64,000 nucleotides of DNA from Flavobacterium praedii (GCF_026810365.1 NZ_CP113948.1:1637001-1701000); one strand, 5' to 3'. Shown: positions 53,223 to 61,595, numbered from the stretch's first letter. The notes: a model not told the origin generated them from the letters alone. Numbers and translations: made by a program.

Positions 53223-53252
53223 AAATCTCCTCAATTTAATTACTTGTGTATT

Positions 53253-53292
53253 ACTGCTCTTCAAATTGCCATTTGGGGAGCAGTTTTTTTTA
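53253..53292 (+). terminator. Intrinsic terminator after narK
   Basis: ACTGCTC (53253-53259) pairs with GAGCAGT (53278-53284), with an inner AAAT/ATTT pair, then T-rich. It separates narK from repeat F2 and nasA. Confidence 0.82.
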
Positions 53293-53342
53293 TAGAATCC
53301 AAAATTTCTTTTAAAACGAATAAGTTGAATGATTACGGTTTT

Positions 53343-53438
53343 GCGTGAGTGATGGCAGTGGAGCTCTTTTTTGAGAGGCTTTTTTCTAGCCTATCAAAAA
53401 AAGCGGGAACGTACAGCACGACCCGCAGGGACACGCCC
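53343..53438 (+). repeat. Structured repeat family F2, copy 3 (diverged)
   Basis: Starts GCGTGAGTGATGGCAGTGGA and ends GGGACACGCCC. Outer stem GCGTG/CACGC kept. The first hairpin has changed completely (CTTTTTTGA with TCAAAAAAAG, and GGCT with AGCC) yet still pairs; the second hairpin is missing. So the fold of F2 is conserved better than the sequence. Confidence 0.78.
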
Positions 53439-53562
53439 AAACTTGCAAAAACACAATTATTAATCCACAATTGCACCCAATACTTGTAATAATTCAAAAA
53501 AAAGAACTGTTTTTTAGCATTCTAGTTTTTGTCCTCAAAACATCAAAATTAAATTAGTTTTA

Positions 53563-53595
53563 TACGTATTTATACTTAATTATTACTTATTTTTG
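53563..53595 (+). promoter_or_regulatory. nasA control region
   Basis: TACGTATTTATACTTAATT (53563-53581), identical to narK, followed by a TATTTTTG -7 box (53588-53595). The ATG is at 53655. No TTG -33 at the standard distance, which would fit activation by a regulator bound at the box. Confidence 0.75.
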
Positions 53596-53654
53596 TTTTC
53601 ATACAATATTTATTTCATGCTTTCAAGACTACTTTACCAATAAAGATATACCTA

Positions 53655-56600
53655 ATGCAAAATACAGAAATCAAAACTACGTGTTCCTATTGTGGAGTAG
53701 GATGCGGAATTATTGTGAAAAATGATTCTAAAAATGGAGTGACGGTTACAGGTGACAAAGACCATCCCGTAAACAAAGGAATGCTTTGTTCTAAAGGGAT
53801 GAACCTGCATTATGTGGTTAATGATACTTCGGATAGAATTCTGTATCCGGAGATGCGATGGAGCAAGTCTCACCCAAAAGAAAGAGTGAGTTGGGATACT
53901 GCTTTGGATCGTGCAGCCGCTGTTTTTTCTTCCATTATAAAAAAACACGGGCCAGACAGCGTTGGGTTTTACATCTCAGGACAATGTTTAACCGAAGAAT
54001 ATTATTTGGTTAACAAACTCGTAAAAGGTTTCCTGAAAACCAACAATATAGATACCAATTCCAGACTTTGCATGAGTTCGGCGGTGGCGGGGTACAAAAA
54101 GACCTTTGGCGAAGACTCGGTTCCTGTTGCTTATGCCGATATCGAACTTGCCGACACCTTCTTGATAACAGGAGCAAATCCTGCTTTTTGTCACCCGATT
54201 CTTTTTAGACGAATTGAACAACACAAAGAGAAAAACCCAAAAACTAAAATCATTGTTATCGACCCGAGACGCACCGACTCGGCTATGGCTGCCGATTTAC
54301 ATTTGCAAATACTACCCGGAACGGACATTGTTTTGTACCACGCCATCGGGAAACGCTTGATCGAAAAAGGCTATATGGACTCGGATTTTGTAAAAAAATA
54401 CACCGAAAACTACCAACTGTACAAAGAGATGGTCTGCAACAGTTCGTTCGAAAAAGCGTCCAAATTATGTGGCGTTTCGGTACCTGATATCCATTTGGCG
54501 GCCGAAATTATAGGTAAAGCCAAAGGATTTATATCCATGTGGGCTATGGGATTAAACCAAAGCGCTATTGGGGTTGACAAAAATACTGCTTTACTGAACC
54601 TTTCATTGGTGACTGGACAAATCGGAAAACCGGGTTCAGGCCCTTTCTCTTTAACTGGACAACCCAATGCCATGGGCGGTCGCGAAGTGGGCGGAATGGC
54701 CAATTTACTGGCGGTTCACAAAGAATTAAACAATCCCGAACACCGCAAAGAAGTGGCTGATTTTTGGGGAGTGGAATCCATTTCTGAAAAACCGGGATTG
54801 ACGGCAACCGAAATGTTTGATGCTTTAGAATCGGGCAAAATGAAGGCCATTTGGATCATTTGCACCAATCCGATAGTGAGTTTACCTGATGCCCGAAGAG
54901 TAGAAAAAGCACTGGCGAATGCCAAATTCGTAGTCGTTCAGGACATCTCTCACAATGCCGATACCGCTAAGTTTGCCGATTTACTATTACCCGCAGCTGG
55001 TTGGTTGGAAAAAGAGGGAACGATGACCAACTCGGAACGTCGTATTTCGTATTTACCAAAAGGAATTAACGCTCCCGGTGAAGCTTTATCGGATGTTGAA
55101 ATCTTGTTGCATTTTGCCAAAAAAATGAAGTTTTCCGGTTTCAATTTCAATAACACCGAAGCGGTTTACAAAGAATACTGCCTGATGACCAAAGGCACCA
55201 ATATTGATATTTCGTATTTAAATTATTCCCGACTGAAAAACGAAGGGACTTTTCAATGGCCCGTTCCCGATTATGGGCACCCCGGAACTCCTCGATTATT
55301 TGCTGATAAAAAATTCTTTACGCATTCGCAAAAAGCAATTTTCAATATCCCAACGAGTATCGAAAATACTTCGGCACTACCTTCCGAAAAATATCCTTTT
55401 ATATTGACCACAGGACGTATTCGCGATCAATGGCATACGATGACCAAAACGGGTAAAGTGTCTCGATTGATGACGCACACTCCTAGCCCAGTTCTGGAAA
55501 TCAATCCTATTGATGCTTACAAAGCCGAAATAAAAAATGGTGATATTGTTGTGGTAAGCAGCAAAAACGGCGAAGTTCGTGTCAAAGCCAAAGTAACTGA
55601 AACGATCAAAGAAGGCGTTTTATTTTTACCCATGCACTGGGGAAAACAATTGGATAACGATTTGAACAGAACCAACAATCTGACCAATACCATTGTCGAT
55701 CCAATATCCAAAGAACCCGATTTTAAATACACCACGGTAGCGGTTGCCAAATACGTAAAACCGTTCCAGAAAATCGCCGTTGTAGGCGCTGGTGCTGCTG
55801 CTTTCCGTTTTATTCAAAATTATAGAGAAATCAATACTACCGATGAAATTATAGTGTTTTCCAACGAGGAAAATCCATTTTACAATCGCGTTTTATTGCC
55901 CGAATATGTTACAGCCGAATTGTCGTGGGAAAGCCTTTTGAAAATAAAAGACGAAGCGCTAGGCCAATTAAATATCACCATGAAATCGGGCGTTGCCATT
56001 GAAAATGTAAATGCAACCGACAAAGTAATAACCGACAGTCAAGGAAATATTCATCTATTTGATACCTTAATAATGGCAACCGGAAGTCGTCCCTTTATAC
56101 CCGAAAATGCCCAATTGCATCTTCCAGGACGATTTACCATTAGAAAGAAAAATGATGCTGATCGATTAAAAGACTATTTAGACGGAACCAATTTACCGCC
56201 TGAAGAACAACACGTAGTGATTGTCGGTGGTGGATTATTGGGACTGGAACTGGCTGCAGCACTGAAACATAAAAAAGTCAAAATAACGATTATACAACGA
56301 GCGTCACGATTGATGGAACGTCAGCTGGACCGAATCTCAAGTAAATTATTGGCCGAAGAAGTGCAACTGCGAGACATTCAAATCTATTTTGATAACGAAG
56401 TTAGCACCGTATTCGAAACAGACAACTCCAACGAATTGGAAATCGCCCTAAAAAGTGGTCGAATCATTTCCGCCAATGCCATTGTGTACACCATTGGAAC
56501 CATCCCAAACATCGAATTGGCAAAGGAAACGGGACTCGCTTGCGGACGTGGCGTAAAAGTCAATCAGTATTTACAAACCTCCGACCCCGATATATTTGCC

Positions 56601-57170
56601 ATAGGTGAAATAGCCGAGTTCAACAATATGTTATTCGGAATCACCTCTGCAGCCGAAGAACAAGCCGATGTTTTGGCTAATTTTATTGCCGGTGACATCA
56701 GTAGTTTTTACAAAGGATCGGTTTTGATGAATATTTTAAAACTAGAAGACATCAATCTCTGTTCTATTGGTCAAATAGAAGTGCCGGAAAATGATGATAC
56801 CTACGAAGAAATTGTTTTTGCCGACTTAGGAAAACGCTATTACAAAAAATGTATTGTCAAGAACGATTTACTCATAGGCGCTATCCTAATGGGAGATAAA
56901 AATGAGTTTGCCGAATTCAAAACAATGATCGAAAGTAAAATCGAATTGGCTGACAAACGAAATACTTTATTAAGAGGAAGCAGCGCCGAAGCCAAACCAG
57001 TACTAGGAAAACTCGTTTGCTCCTGCAGCCAAGTCGGAAGCGGCAACATCGAAAATTGCATCAAAAGTGGCGTTACCAATTTTACCGAATTGTGCAAAAC
57101 CACCGGAGCGGGACTCGGCTGTGGCAGCTGCAAAACCGAAGTGAAGGAGCTATTGGCGAAGGTGAAGTAG
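53655..57170 (+). CDS. nasA: Assimilatory nitrate reductase fused to NirB-like FAD and BFD domains
   Basis: A 1171-residue fusion. Residues 1-700: molybdopterin oxidoreductase with an N-terminal [4Fe-4S] site Cys10-x2-Cys13-x3-Cys17...Cys45, and a C-terminal molybdopterin-dinucleotide domain (LTTGRIRDQWHTMTKTGKV). Residues 704-1090: pyridine nucleotide-disulfide reductase domain (AVVGAGAAAFRF, VGGGLLGLELAAAL) similar to the N-terminal part of NirB. From about 1120: BFD [2Fe-2S] domain (LVCSCSQVG, GCGSCK). The fusion allows NADH electrons to reach molybdenum within one chain; nitrate becomes nitrite. Confidence 0.94.
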   Translation: MQNTEIKTTCSYCGVGCGIIVKNDSKNGVTVTGDKDHPVNKGMLCSKGMNLHYVVNDTSDRILYPEMRWSKSHPKERVSWDTALDRAAAVFSSIIKKHGPDSVGFYISGQCLTEEYYLVNKLVKGFLKTNNIDTNSRLCMSSAVAGYKKTFGEDSVPVAYADIELADTFLITGANPAFCHPILFRRIEQHKEKNPKTKIIVIDPRRTDSAMAADLHLQILPGTDIVLYHAIGKRLIEKGYMDSDFVKKYTENYQLYKEMVCNSSFEKASKLCGVSVPDIHLAAEIIGKAKGFISMWAMGLNQSAIGVDKNTALLNLSLVTGQIGKPGSGPFSLTGQPNAMGGREVGGMANLLAVHKELNNPEHRKEVADFWGVESISEKPGLTATEMFDALESGKMKAIWIICTNPIVSLPDARRVEKALANAKFVVVQDISHNADTAKFADLLLPAAGWLEKEGTMTNSERRISYLPKGINAPGEALSDVEILLHFAKKMKFSGFNFNNTEAVYKEYCLMTKGTNIDISYLNYSRLKNEGTFQWPVPDYGHPGTPRLFADKKFFTHSQKAIFNIPTSIENTSALPSEKYPFILTTGRIRDQWHTMTKTGKVSRLMTHTPSPVLEINPIDAYKAEIKNGDIVVVSSKNGEVRVKAKVTETIKEGVLFLPMHWGKQLDNDLNRTNNLTNTIVDPISKEPDFKYTTVAVAKYVKPFQKIAVVGAGAAAFRFIQNYREINTTDEIIVFSNEENPFYNRVLLPEYVTAELSWESLLKIKDEALGQLNITMKSGVAIENVNATDKVITDSQGNIHLFDTLIMATGSRPFIPENAQLHLPGRFTIRKKNDADRLKDYLDGTNLPPEEQHVVIVGGGLLGLELAAALKHKKVKITIIQRASRLMERQLDRISSKLLAEEVQLRDIQIYFDNEVSTVFETDNSNELEIALKSGRIISANAIVYTIGTIPNIELAKETGLACGRGVKVNQYLQTSDPDIFAIGEIAEFNNMLFGITSAAEEQADVLANFIAGDISSFYKGSVLMNILKLEDINLCSIGQIEVPENDDTYEEIVFADLGKRYYKKCIVKNDLLIGAILMGDKNEFAEFKTMIESKIELADKRNTLLRGSSAEAKPVLGKLVCSCSQVGSGNIENCIKSGVTNFTELCKTTGAGLGCGSCKTEVKELLAKVK

Positions 57171-57222
57171 GTTGCAGAAGGCAGAAGGCAGATTTTAGAA
57201 AATAGAAAAACGGAAATTCATA

Positions 57223-57420
57223 ATTCACCACTAACTATTCACCACTAACTATTCACCACTAACTATTCACCACTAACTATTCACTTCTAACAATTCACCA
57301 CTAACAACTCACCACTAACTATTCACTTCTAACTACTCACTTCTAACTATTCACCACTAACTATTCACCACTAACTATTCACTTCTAACTATTCACTTCT
57401 AACTATTCACTATTAACAAC
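57223..57420. repeat. 14-bp tandem repeat array
   Basis: About 14 copies of a 14-base unit, TTCACCACTAACTA with the variant TTCACTTCTAACTA and occasional ACAACT/ACAATT. It fills the space between nasA and the next gene, ending 9 bases before its ATG. Fourteen is not a multiple of 3, so it is not coding. Unit order (ACC and ACTTC types) is mixed, as in minisatellites that change by slippage. Confidence 0.9.
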
Positions 57421-57429
57421 TCAAAAAAA

Positions 57430-58857
57430 ATGGAATTAACAAGACTCATAGTAAAAGGTGGAGTACTGTCTCCGGGAGAATTACGAGAAATTGTAAATAT
57501 GGGACTCGAGCAAGGTCTTGACGCCATCTCTTTTGGTTCCAGACAAGACATTATATTCCCAAAAGGATTTAAAAACAACACACCCGAGAAAATCGGAAAA
57601 CATCATTTTGTTTTGCCCAACGAAAAAAGCGGTAACAACATCGTTTCCTCCTATGTTTCGACCGATATTTTCAGAAATACCCCTTGGCTTACCGGAAATA
57701 AATTTCTGTATATCTTAGAACAATTCAAGGAGCAGCCCCAATTAAAGGTCAACATCACCGACCCCAAACAGCAACTCGTTCCCCTATTCACGGGGCACAT
57801 TAACTTTATCGCTTCTCACCATGAGGATTATTGGTTCCTGTATGTGCGCTTGCCAAAGTGGGACAAAATGGAACTTTACCCCGTTTTAATCTATAGCTGG
57901 GACATTGGAAAAGTGTATTACGAAATCGAAAAAATCCTTCAAGAAGAGCCCGATTCTACCGAAATGATTTTCCAACTCATCAGCGATTTGGACACCAACA
58001 ACAGGACAATCGACCAACCCCTCAATATTCCTTTCTACCCATTTCCGTATTACGAAGGTATGAACCGACTCGGAATCGACCAATACTGGCTTGGGCTTTA
58101 CTGGCGCAACAACATGTACGACCTCGAATTCCTAAAAGAAATGTGCGATTTGTGTTTTGATTGCAAAATCGGAAAAATTTGCATCACCCCTTGGAAATCC
58201 TTCATCATAAAAGGAATCCCCAAAGAACGCAAACTCGATTGGGAAAAATTCTTGGGCAAAAAAGGAATCAACGTACGTCATTCTCTATTGGAACTCAACT
58301 GGCACTTGCCCGTAGCGATGGAGTGGGCTTTGAATCTGAAAACCTTCCTCGTGCGCACCCTCGACCAATTCGACATCAGCACGTATGGACTTACTTTTGG
58401 TTTATCCGACTATAATCGAGATGGGCATTATTTCACCTCGGTTATTGTCGAAAAAAACGAATCGCCAAAAGACCTCGAATCCATCAAAATCCGAGACACC
58501 TTCAACGTTTTGTACGCCAAAAATTTCGACCCCAACACCAAGGAATACATCGTACACACCCAAGATGTCGACAAACTCGAATTGCCCAATATCCTGATCG
58601 AATTGAGTAAAAAGTATTTCGAAGAACTCGGTAACAGCGTACTCGAATTTGAAAATACCGCTACCAAAAAAGAAACCAAAGCACAAGACATTCACCAATG
58701 CCCAGAATGCTTGACGATTTACAATTCAGATTACGGAGACGTCATTCAAGGCATCGAAAAAGGAACGCTTTTCAAAAACCTTCCAGCCGATTACTGTTGT
58801 TCGTTATGCGAAGCGCCCAAAAGCAGTTTCACACCACTAACAGAAGCTACCGTTTAA
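57430..58857 (+). CDS. Rubredoxin-tailed NirB/sirohaem-like redox protein of the nitrate locus
   Basis: A 475-residue protein. The start (LTRLIVKGGVLSPGELREIV...AISFGSRQDIIFPKG) resembles the ferredoxin-like half-domain of nitrite/sulfite reductases. The middle has CDLCFDCKIGKICITPWKS, a Cys group that could hold an iron-sulfur cluster. The C-terminus is a rubredoxin: CPECLTIYNSDYGD and CCSLCEAPKSSF give the two CxxC knuckles. Sirohaem ligation cannot be confirmed. Co-location after nasA suggests it supplies electrons or helps in nitrate/nitrite reduction. Rich in C-ending codons. Confidence 0.78.
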   Translation: MELTRLIVKGGVLSPGELREIVNMGLEQGLDAISFGSRQDIIFPKGFKNNTPEKIGKHHFVLPNEKSGNNIVSSYVSTDIFRNTPWLTGNKFLYILEQFKEQPQLKVNITDPKQQLVPLFTGHINFIASHHEDYWFLYVRLPKWDKMELYPVLIYSWDIGKVYYEIEKILQEEPDSTEMIFQLISDLDTNNRTIDQPLNIPFYPFPYYEGMNRLGIDQYWLGLYWRNNMYDLEFLKEMCDLCFDCKIGKICITPWKSFIIKGIPKERKLDWEKFLGKKGINVRHSLLELNWHLPVAMEWALNLKTFLVRTLDQFDISTYGLTFGLSDYNRDGHYFTSVIVEKNESPKDLESIKIRDTFNVLYAKNFDPNTKEYIVHTQDVDKLELPNILIELSKKYFEELGNSVLEFENTATKKETKAQDIHQCPECLTIYNSDYGDVIQGIEKGTLFKNLPADYCCSLCEAPKSSFTPLTEATV

Positions 58858-58897
58858 CCAATTCCTTTTGCATCATCAGTTCACCAAAGATCTTTTG

Positions 58898-59012
58898 GGC
58901 GAGCCACCATAAAGAAAATGGGCCTCCTTATCGTTGTGGTGAGTCGGCCCATTTCCTTTATGCTGTCGGGTCATCCGTGCTACTTCGGTAGCTTACTCCT
59001 ACCCCTCTCGCG
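58898..59012 (+). repeat. Structured element F3 (interrupted by MITE F4)
   Basis: CATAAAGAAAATGGGCC (58908-58924) pairs with GGCCCATTTCCTTTATG (58946-58962), 16 of 17. It is followed by GCTAC-TTCG-GTAGC (58979-58992), a hairpin with the very stable UUCG tetraloop. The sequence ends ACCCCTCTCGCG and continues after F4 with GGGCTTCACG. It lies 40 bases downstream of the rubredoxin gene, in sense. Confidence 0.75.
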
Positions 59013-59155
59013 CAATGTCATTAAGTTAAGAGTTTCTCACTACGCTTTTTCAAAATATAACTCTCGCAAAGACGCGAAGACGCCAATAAATCAGCTCTTA
59101 ACTTTGCGTCTTGGCGTCTTGGCGAGAAAAAACAAAGCTTAACTTAATGACATTG
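59013..59155. mobile_element. MITE-like element F4, copy 2 (143 bp)
   Basis: Perfect 18-bp terminal inverted repeats CAATGTCATTAAGTTAAG / CTTAACTTAATGACATTG; inner arms CTCGCAAAGACGCG and GCGTCTTGGCGAG nearly complete a hairpin. Flanked by the 10-bp direct repeat CCCTCTCGCG (59003-59012 and 59156-59165), a target-site duplication inside F3. No ORF. The remaining part of the gap, 59166-59532, is AT-rich without a recognised feature. Confidence 0.87.
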
Positions 59156-59532
59156 CCCTCTCGCGGGCTTCACGATACATAAGAACATATTTCATTAGTA
59201 ATTTCAAATTTATTAAAACAAAAGTTTAAAAAAATTACTCCTCAAAACACAAATAAACTAGCTAAAAATAATAATCTTTTAAACTAAATTAACAAGTAGT
59301 ATTGAGTAAATTAGCGATTATAAAATTTTGAAATATATTAGATTTATTTGCTGTTTAGTGATAATGCCCTATTAGTTCTCGTGCCTAATCCTCCAAAGCA
59401 AACAGCAGAAAGTTAAAGTGTAATTAATATATACAGGAAAAACAATATATTATAAAAATTTAATTTTCAAAAAATAATAAAAGCGCTAGTTTGAATCTTA
59501 AATTTAACTAATATAAGTGACATCTTACAACT

Positions 59533-60393
59533 ATGAAACAGAAAAATCACAACCAAGTTCTACGTTTAACAATAGTAGTACTTTTAATTTTAATTTTTGC
59601 CACAAGATTTCTATTATCAAATAGGTTTTCTCTAGAATATGGAGAATTGATTTTTTTAATTATTGTAGGCTTATCGATGTTATTTCTTTATAACTTATTT
59701 AAAAAAAAGTACAGTGGAATGTGTTTTTTCTTTACTCTCTCTTTTCTACTAATTGGTTTATTTCCCTTTCTCCATTATTTATGCTATTCATCTAACAGAA
59801 ATAATTATAGTTTTAATACTGATTATTTAAATCAAAGAGTTCTTGTTTACAAACAAGAACTTAAATACTATAAAGATTCAACGGAAATAAAAGAATTGTT
59901 TAATAAAGTTAATAAAACTGAAATAAATCTAAAATTGGATTATTCATTTATTGGTAAAAAACAAACTATTGGAGAATATACATTCATTTTAAATAAATTT
60001 AATAAAAAATGGTATCAAATCTCAGGTTTACCAAGACCTCCAAATTATCCAGAAGGCACAACAAATAAATTTGAAATTTATAAGGGAAATAAAAAATTCA
60101 ACTTTGAAATAATAAATGACGACCTGAAAAGTGAAGTAATTTATTTTCTTAGTCAAAAAAAACAATTAGAAAATAAAATAAAAAAACCAAAACAATTTGT
60201 TACTTTTTCTGATATTTGGTTAGATTCAGTTACAGGTTTCATATTTGCTTTTATAAAACCTTTATCAAAAGTTTCGCAAATAATAAGAATATTCCAATTG
60301 ATAGTAGCATATTTTCTTTTTCACATGATTTCTAGTTGGATAAAACAATCAAAAGGATTAAATATTGAAAAAATAGAAAAAGACTATTCCTAA
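59533..60393 (+). CDS. Membrane protein of unknown function
   Basis: A 286-residue Lys/Asn/Phe-rich protein. Three N-terminal hydrophobic helices (about 12-28, 35-58 and 70-92), a soluble middle rich in Lys (about 100-220), and one C-terminal helix (about 252-272, IIRIFQLIVAYFLFHMIS). No motif recognised. Its extreme AT-rich codon use and the F6 boundary repeat directly after it mark it as accessory DNA. Confidence 0.7.
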   Translation: MKQKNHNQVLRLTIVVLLILIFATRFLLSNRFSLEYGELIFLIIVGLSMLFLYNLFKKKYSGMCFFFTLSFLLIGLFPFLHYLCYSSNRNNYSFNTDYLNQRVLVYKQELKYYKDSTEIKELFNKVNKTEINLKLDYSFIGKKQTIGEYTFILNKFNKKWYQISGLPRPPNYPEGTTNKFEIYKGNKKFNFEIINDDLKSEVIYFLSQKKQLENKIKKPKQFVTFSDIWLDSVTGFIFAFIKPLSKVSQIIRIFQLIVAYFLFHMISSWIKQSKGLNIEKIEKDYS

Positions 60394-60399
60394 TAGTTG

Positions 60400-60545
60400 T
60401 ACTAGTGATCTAGTCAATTGCCTTAATTTGAAAATGGTTTTGTATTTAAGATAATTTGTTTCGCCTGTTCGCTATCGTTCGCATGGCAAACCCCAGAATA
60501 GAGCTTAAATTAATCTCAAACCCAATCTTGTACTGGGAAGTCAAG
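60400..60545. repeat. Cassette-boundary repeat F6, copy 3
   Basis: GTCAATTGCCTTAATTTGAA, GGTTTTGTATTT, an inserted TTCGCCTGTTCGCTATCG, then CCAGAATAGAGCTTAAATT. It fits copies 1, 2 and 4 in word order. It begins within 10 bases after the membrane protein stop and ends before the parD promoter. Confidence 0.68.
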
Positions 60546-60568
60546 AGTAACTTTTACACAAAAAAAAA

Positions 60569-60599
60569 TTGATTTCAATACCAATTATTGGTATATTTG
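60569..60599 (+). promoter_or_regulatory. parDE promoter with palindromic operator
   Basis: TTG (60569-60571), 20 bases, TATATTTG (60592-60599) is a full -33/-7 match, 15 bases before the parD ATG. ATACCAATTATTGGTAT (60578-60594), a perfect 17-bp palindrome, fills the spacer and enters the -7 box, as expected for an autorepressor operator. Confidence 0.75.
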
Positions 60600-60614
60600 G
60601 TAAAAATAAAAATT

Positions 60615-60860
60615 ATGGCACGAAATACATCAATCTTATTAGGAGACTATTTTGAAAACTTTATTAATGAACAAATTTCTACAGGAAAATATAGTTCAGT
60701 AAGTGAAGTTGTTAGAACTGCTTTAAGAGTTTTTGAGCAAGAAGAAAACAAAACAAAATCTCTAATCAATGAACTAAAAATTGGCGAAAAGAGTAGTAAA
60801 ATCAGCAATTTTGACCGCAATAAAAATCTTGAAATGCTAAAAGCTAATTTTCAAAAATAA
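60615..60860 (+). CDS. ParD-family antitoxin (CopG/ribbon-helix-helix)
   Basis: An 81-residue ParD: MARNTSILLGDYFENFINEQ gives the ribbon and first helix, and GKYSSVSEVVRTALRVFEQ the second helix; the tail binds the toxin. ATG 60615 is chosen because the promoter -7 box lies at 60592-60599; a longer in-frame ORF would begin upstream of it. The stop overlaps the toxin start (TAATG). Confidence 0.92.
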   Translation: MARNTSILLGDYFENFINEQISTGKYSSVSEVVRTALRVFEQEENKTKSLINELKIGEKSSKISNFDRNKNLEMLKANFQK

Positions 60861-61159
60861 TGCCAGAGTATATAATTAGTGAAAAGGCATTAGAAGATAT
60901 TAATACCATTTGGATTTATACTGCGGAAAATTGGTCTGTTGAACAAGCTGATCGATATTATAACTTAATCATTGACGAAATTGAATATATCATCGATAAT
61001 TTAGACATGGCTCATGACTTGGAGAAAATTCGAAAATCATATAGATATTCAAAAGTAAAATCACATTTAATTTTCTTTAAAAAAGAAAAAACAAATGAAA
61101 TTGAAGTCGTTAGAGTTTTGCACGAAAGAATGGATATTGAAAACCGATTAGCGGAATAA
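60860..61159 (+). CDS. ParE-family toxin
   Basis: A 99-residue RelE/ParE toxin: ISEKALEDINTIWIYTAENW, SVEQADRYYNLIIDEIEYI and the end VRVLHERMDIENRL, which closely fits ParE (the 'vLH.rMd...rL' motif). ParE poisons DNA gyrase in studied cases. Coupled to ParD through TAATG. The F6 boundary repeat starts 12 bases after its stop. Confidence 0.93.
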   Translation: MPEYIISEKALEDINTIWIYTAENWSVEQADRYYNLIIDEIEYIIDNLDMAHDLEKIRKSYRYSKVKSHLIFFKKEKTNEIEVVRVLHERMDIENRLAE

Positions 61160-61171
61160 ATAAAAATCAAC

Positions 61172-61320
61172 TACTAACAGCTAGCACAGCTACTACAACG
61201 GATTTGGGCAATTGGCTTAATGGAAAGTTAGTTTTGTATTTTTAATGATTAGCTTCGCTTGTTGGCTAGCCCTCGGGTGGCCAGAAAAAAACAAGGCTTA
61301 CTTTAGTCTAAAGCCCAATA
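61172..61320. repeat. Cassette-boundary repeat F6, copy 4
   Basis: TACAACGGATTTGGGCAATT, GGCTTAATGGAAAG, GTTTTGTATTT, then CAAGGCTTACTTTAGTC. It is the clearest copy of F6. Confidence 0.7.
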
Positions 61321-61401
61321 TTCCCAAAACTTAAAACAATTACAAATAACCCCTTTTCAATAAAAAACCGATACCAAGTTTACTTTTTTTAAATACAAAA
61401 C

Positions 61402-61595
61402 ATGAAAACAACAATCCTAACATATATTACGCCAAACAAATAGACATCGTGGATTACATCAGTGCCTTTAATAATTTAAAATTTTCGGTCGATAAAAATA
61501 AGGTTTTCAATACCAGCTCGTTGACCATATATTTCAAAAAAGAAGGAAAAACATATTCGGTGCTTCCGGGGAAAATGTTAATTATTTCAAATTAA
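61402..61595 (+). pseudogene. Remnant of a small gene
   Basis: ATG 61402 opens 13 codons (MKTTILTYITPNK) to a stop. In another frame, YYAKQIDIVDYISAFNNLKF continues through KVFNTSSLTIYFKKEGKTYS to LIISN and a TAA at 61593-61595. A single shift joins the two. No family is recognised. The rest of 61160-61680 holds only F6 copy 4 and promoter sequence. Confidence 0.5.

Noticed and set aside
53652..53948. 98-residue minus-strand ORF over the start of nasA
   Set aside because: Opposite-strand shadow of the [4Fe-4S] domain region; no promoter or start signal.
57223..57420. Possible CRISPR array
   Set aside because: The units are contiguous 14-mers without unique spacers of 25-40 bases, and no cas genes are nearby. 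It is a tandem minisatellite.
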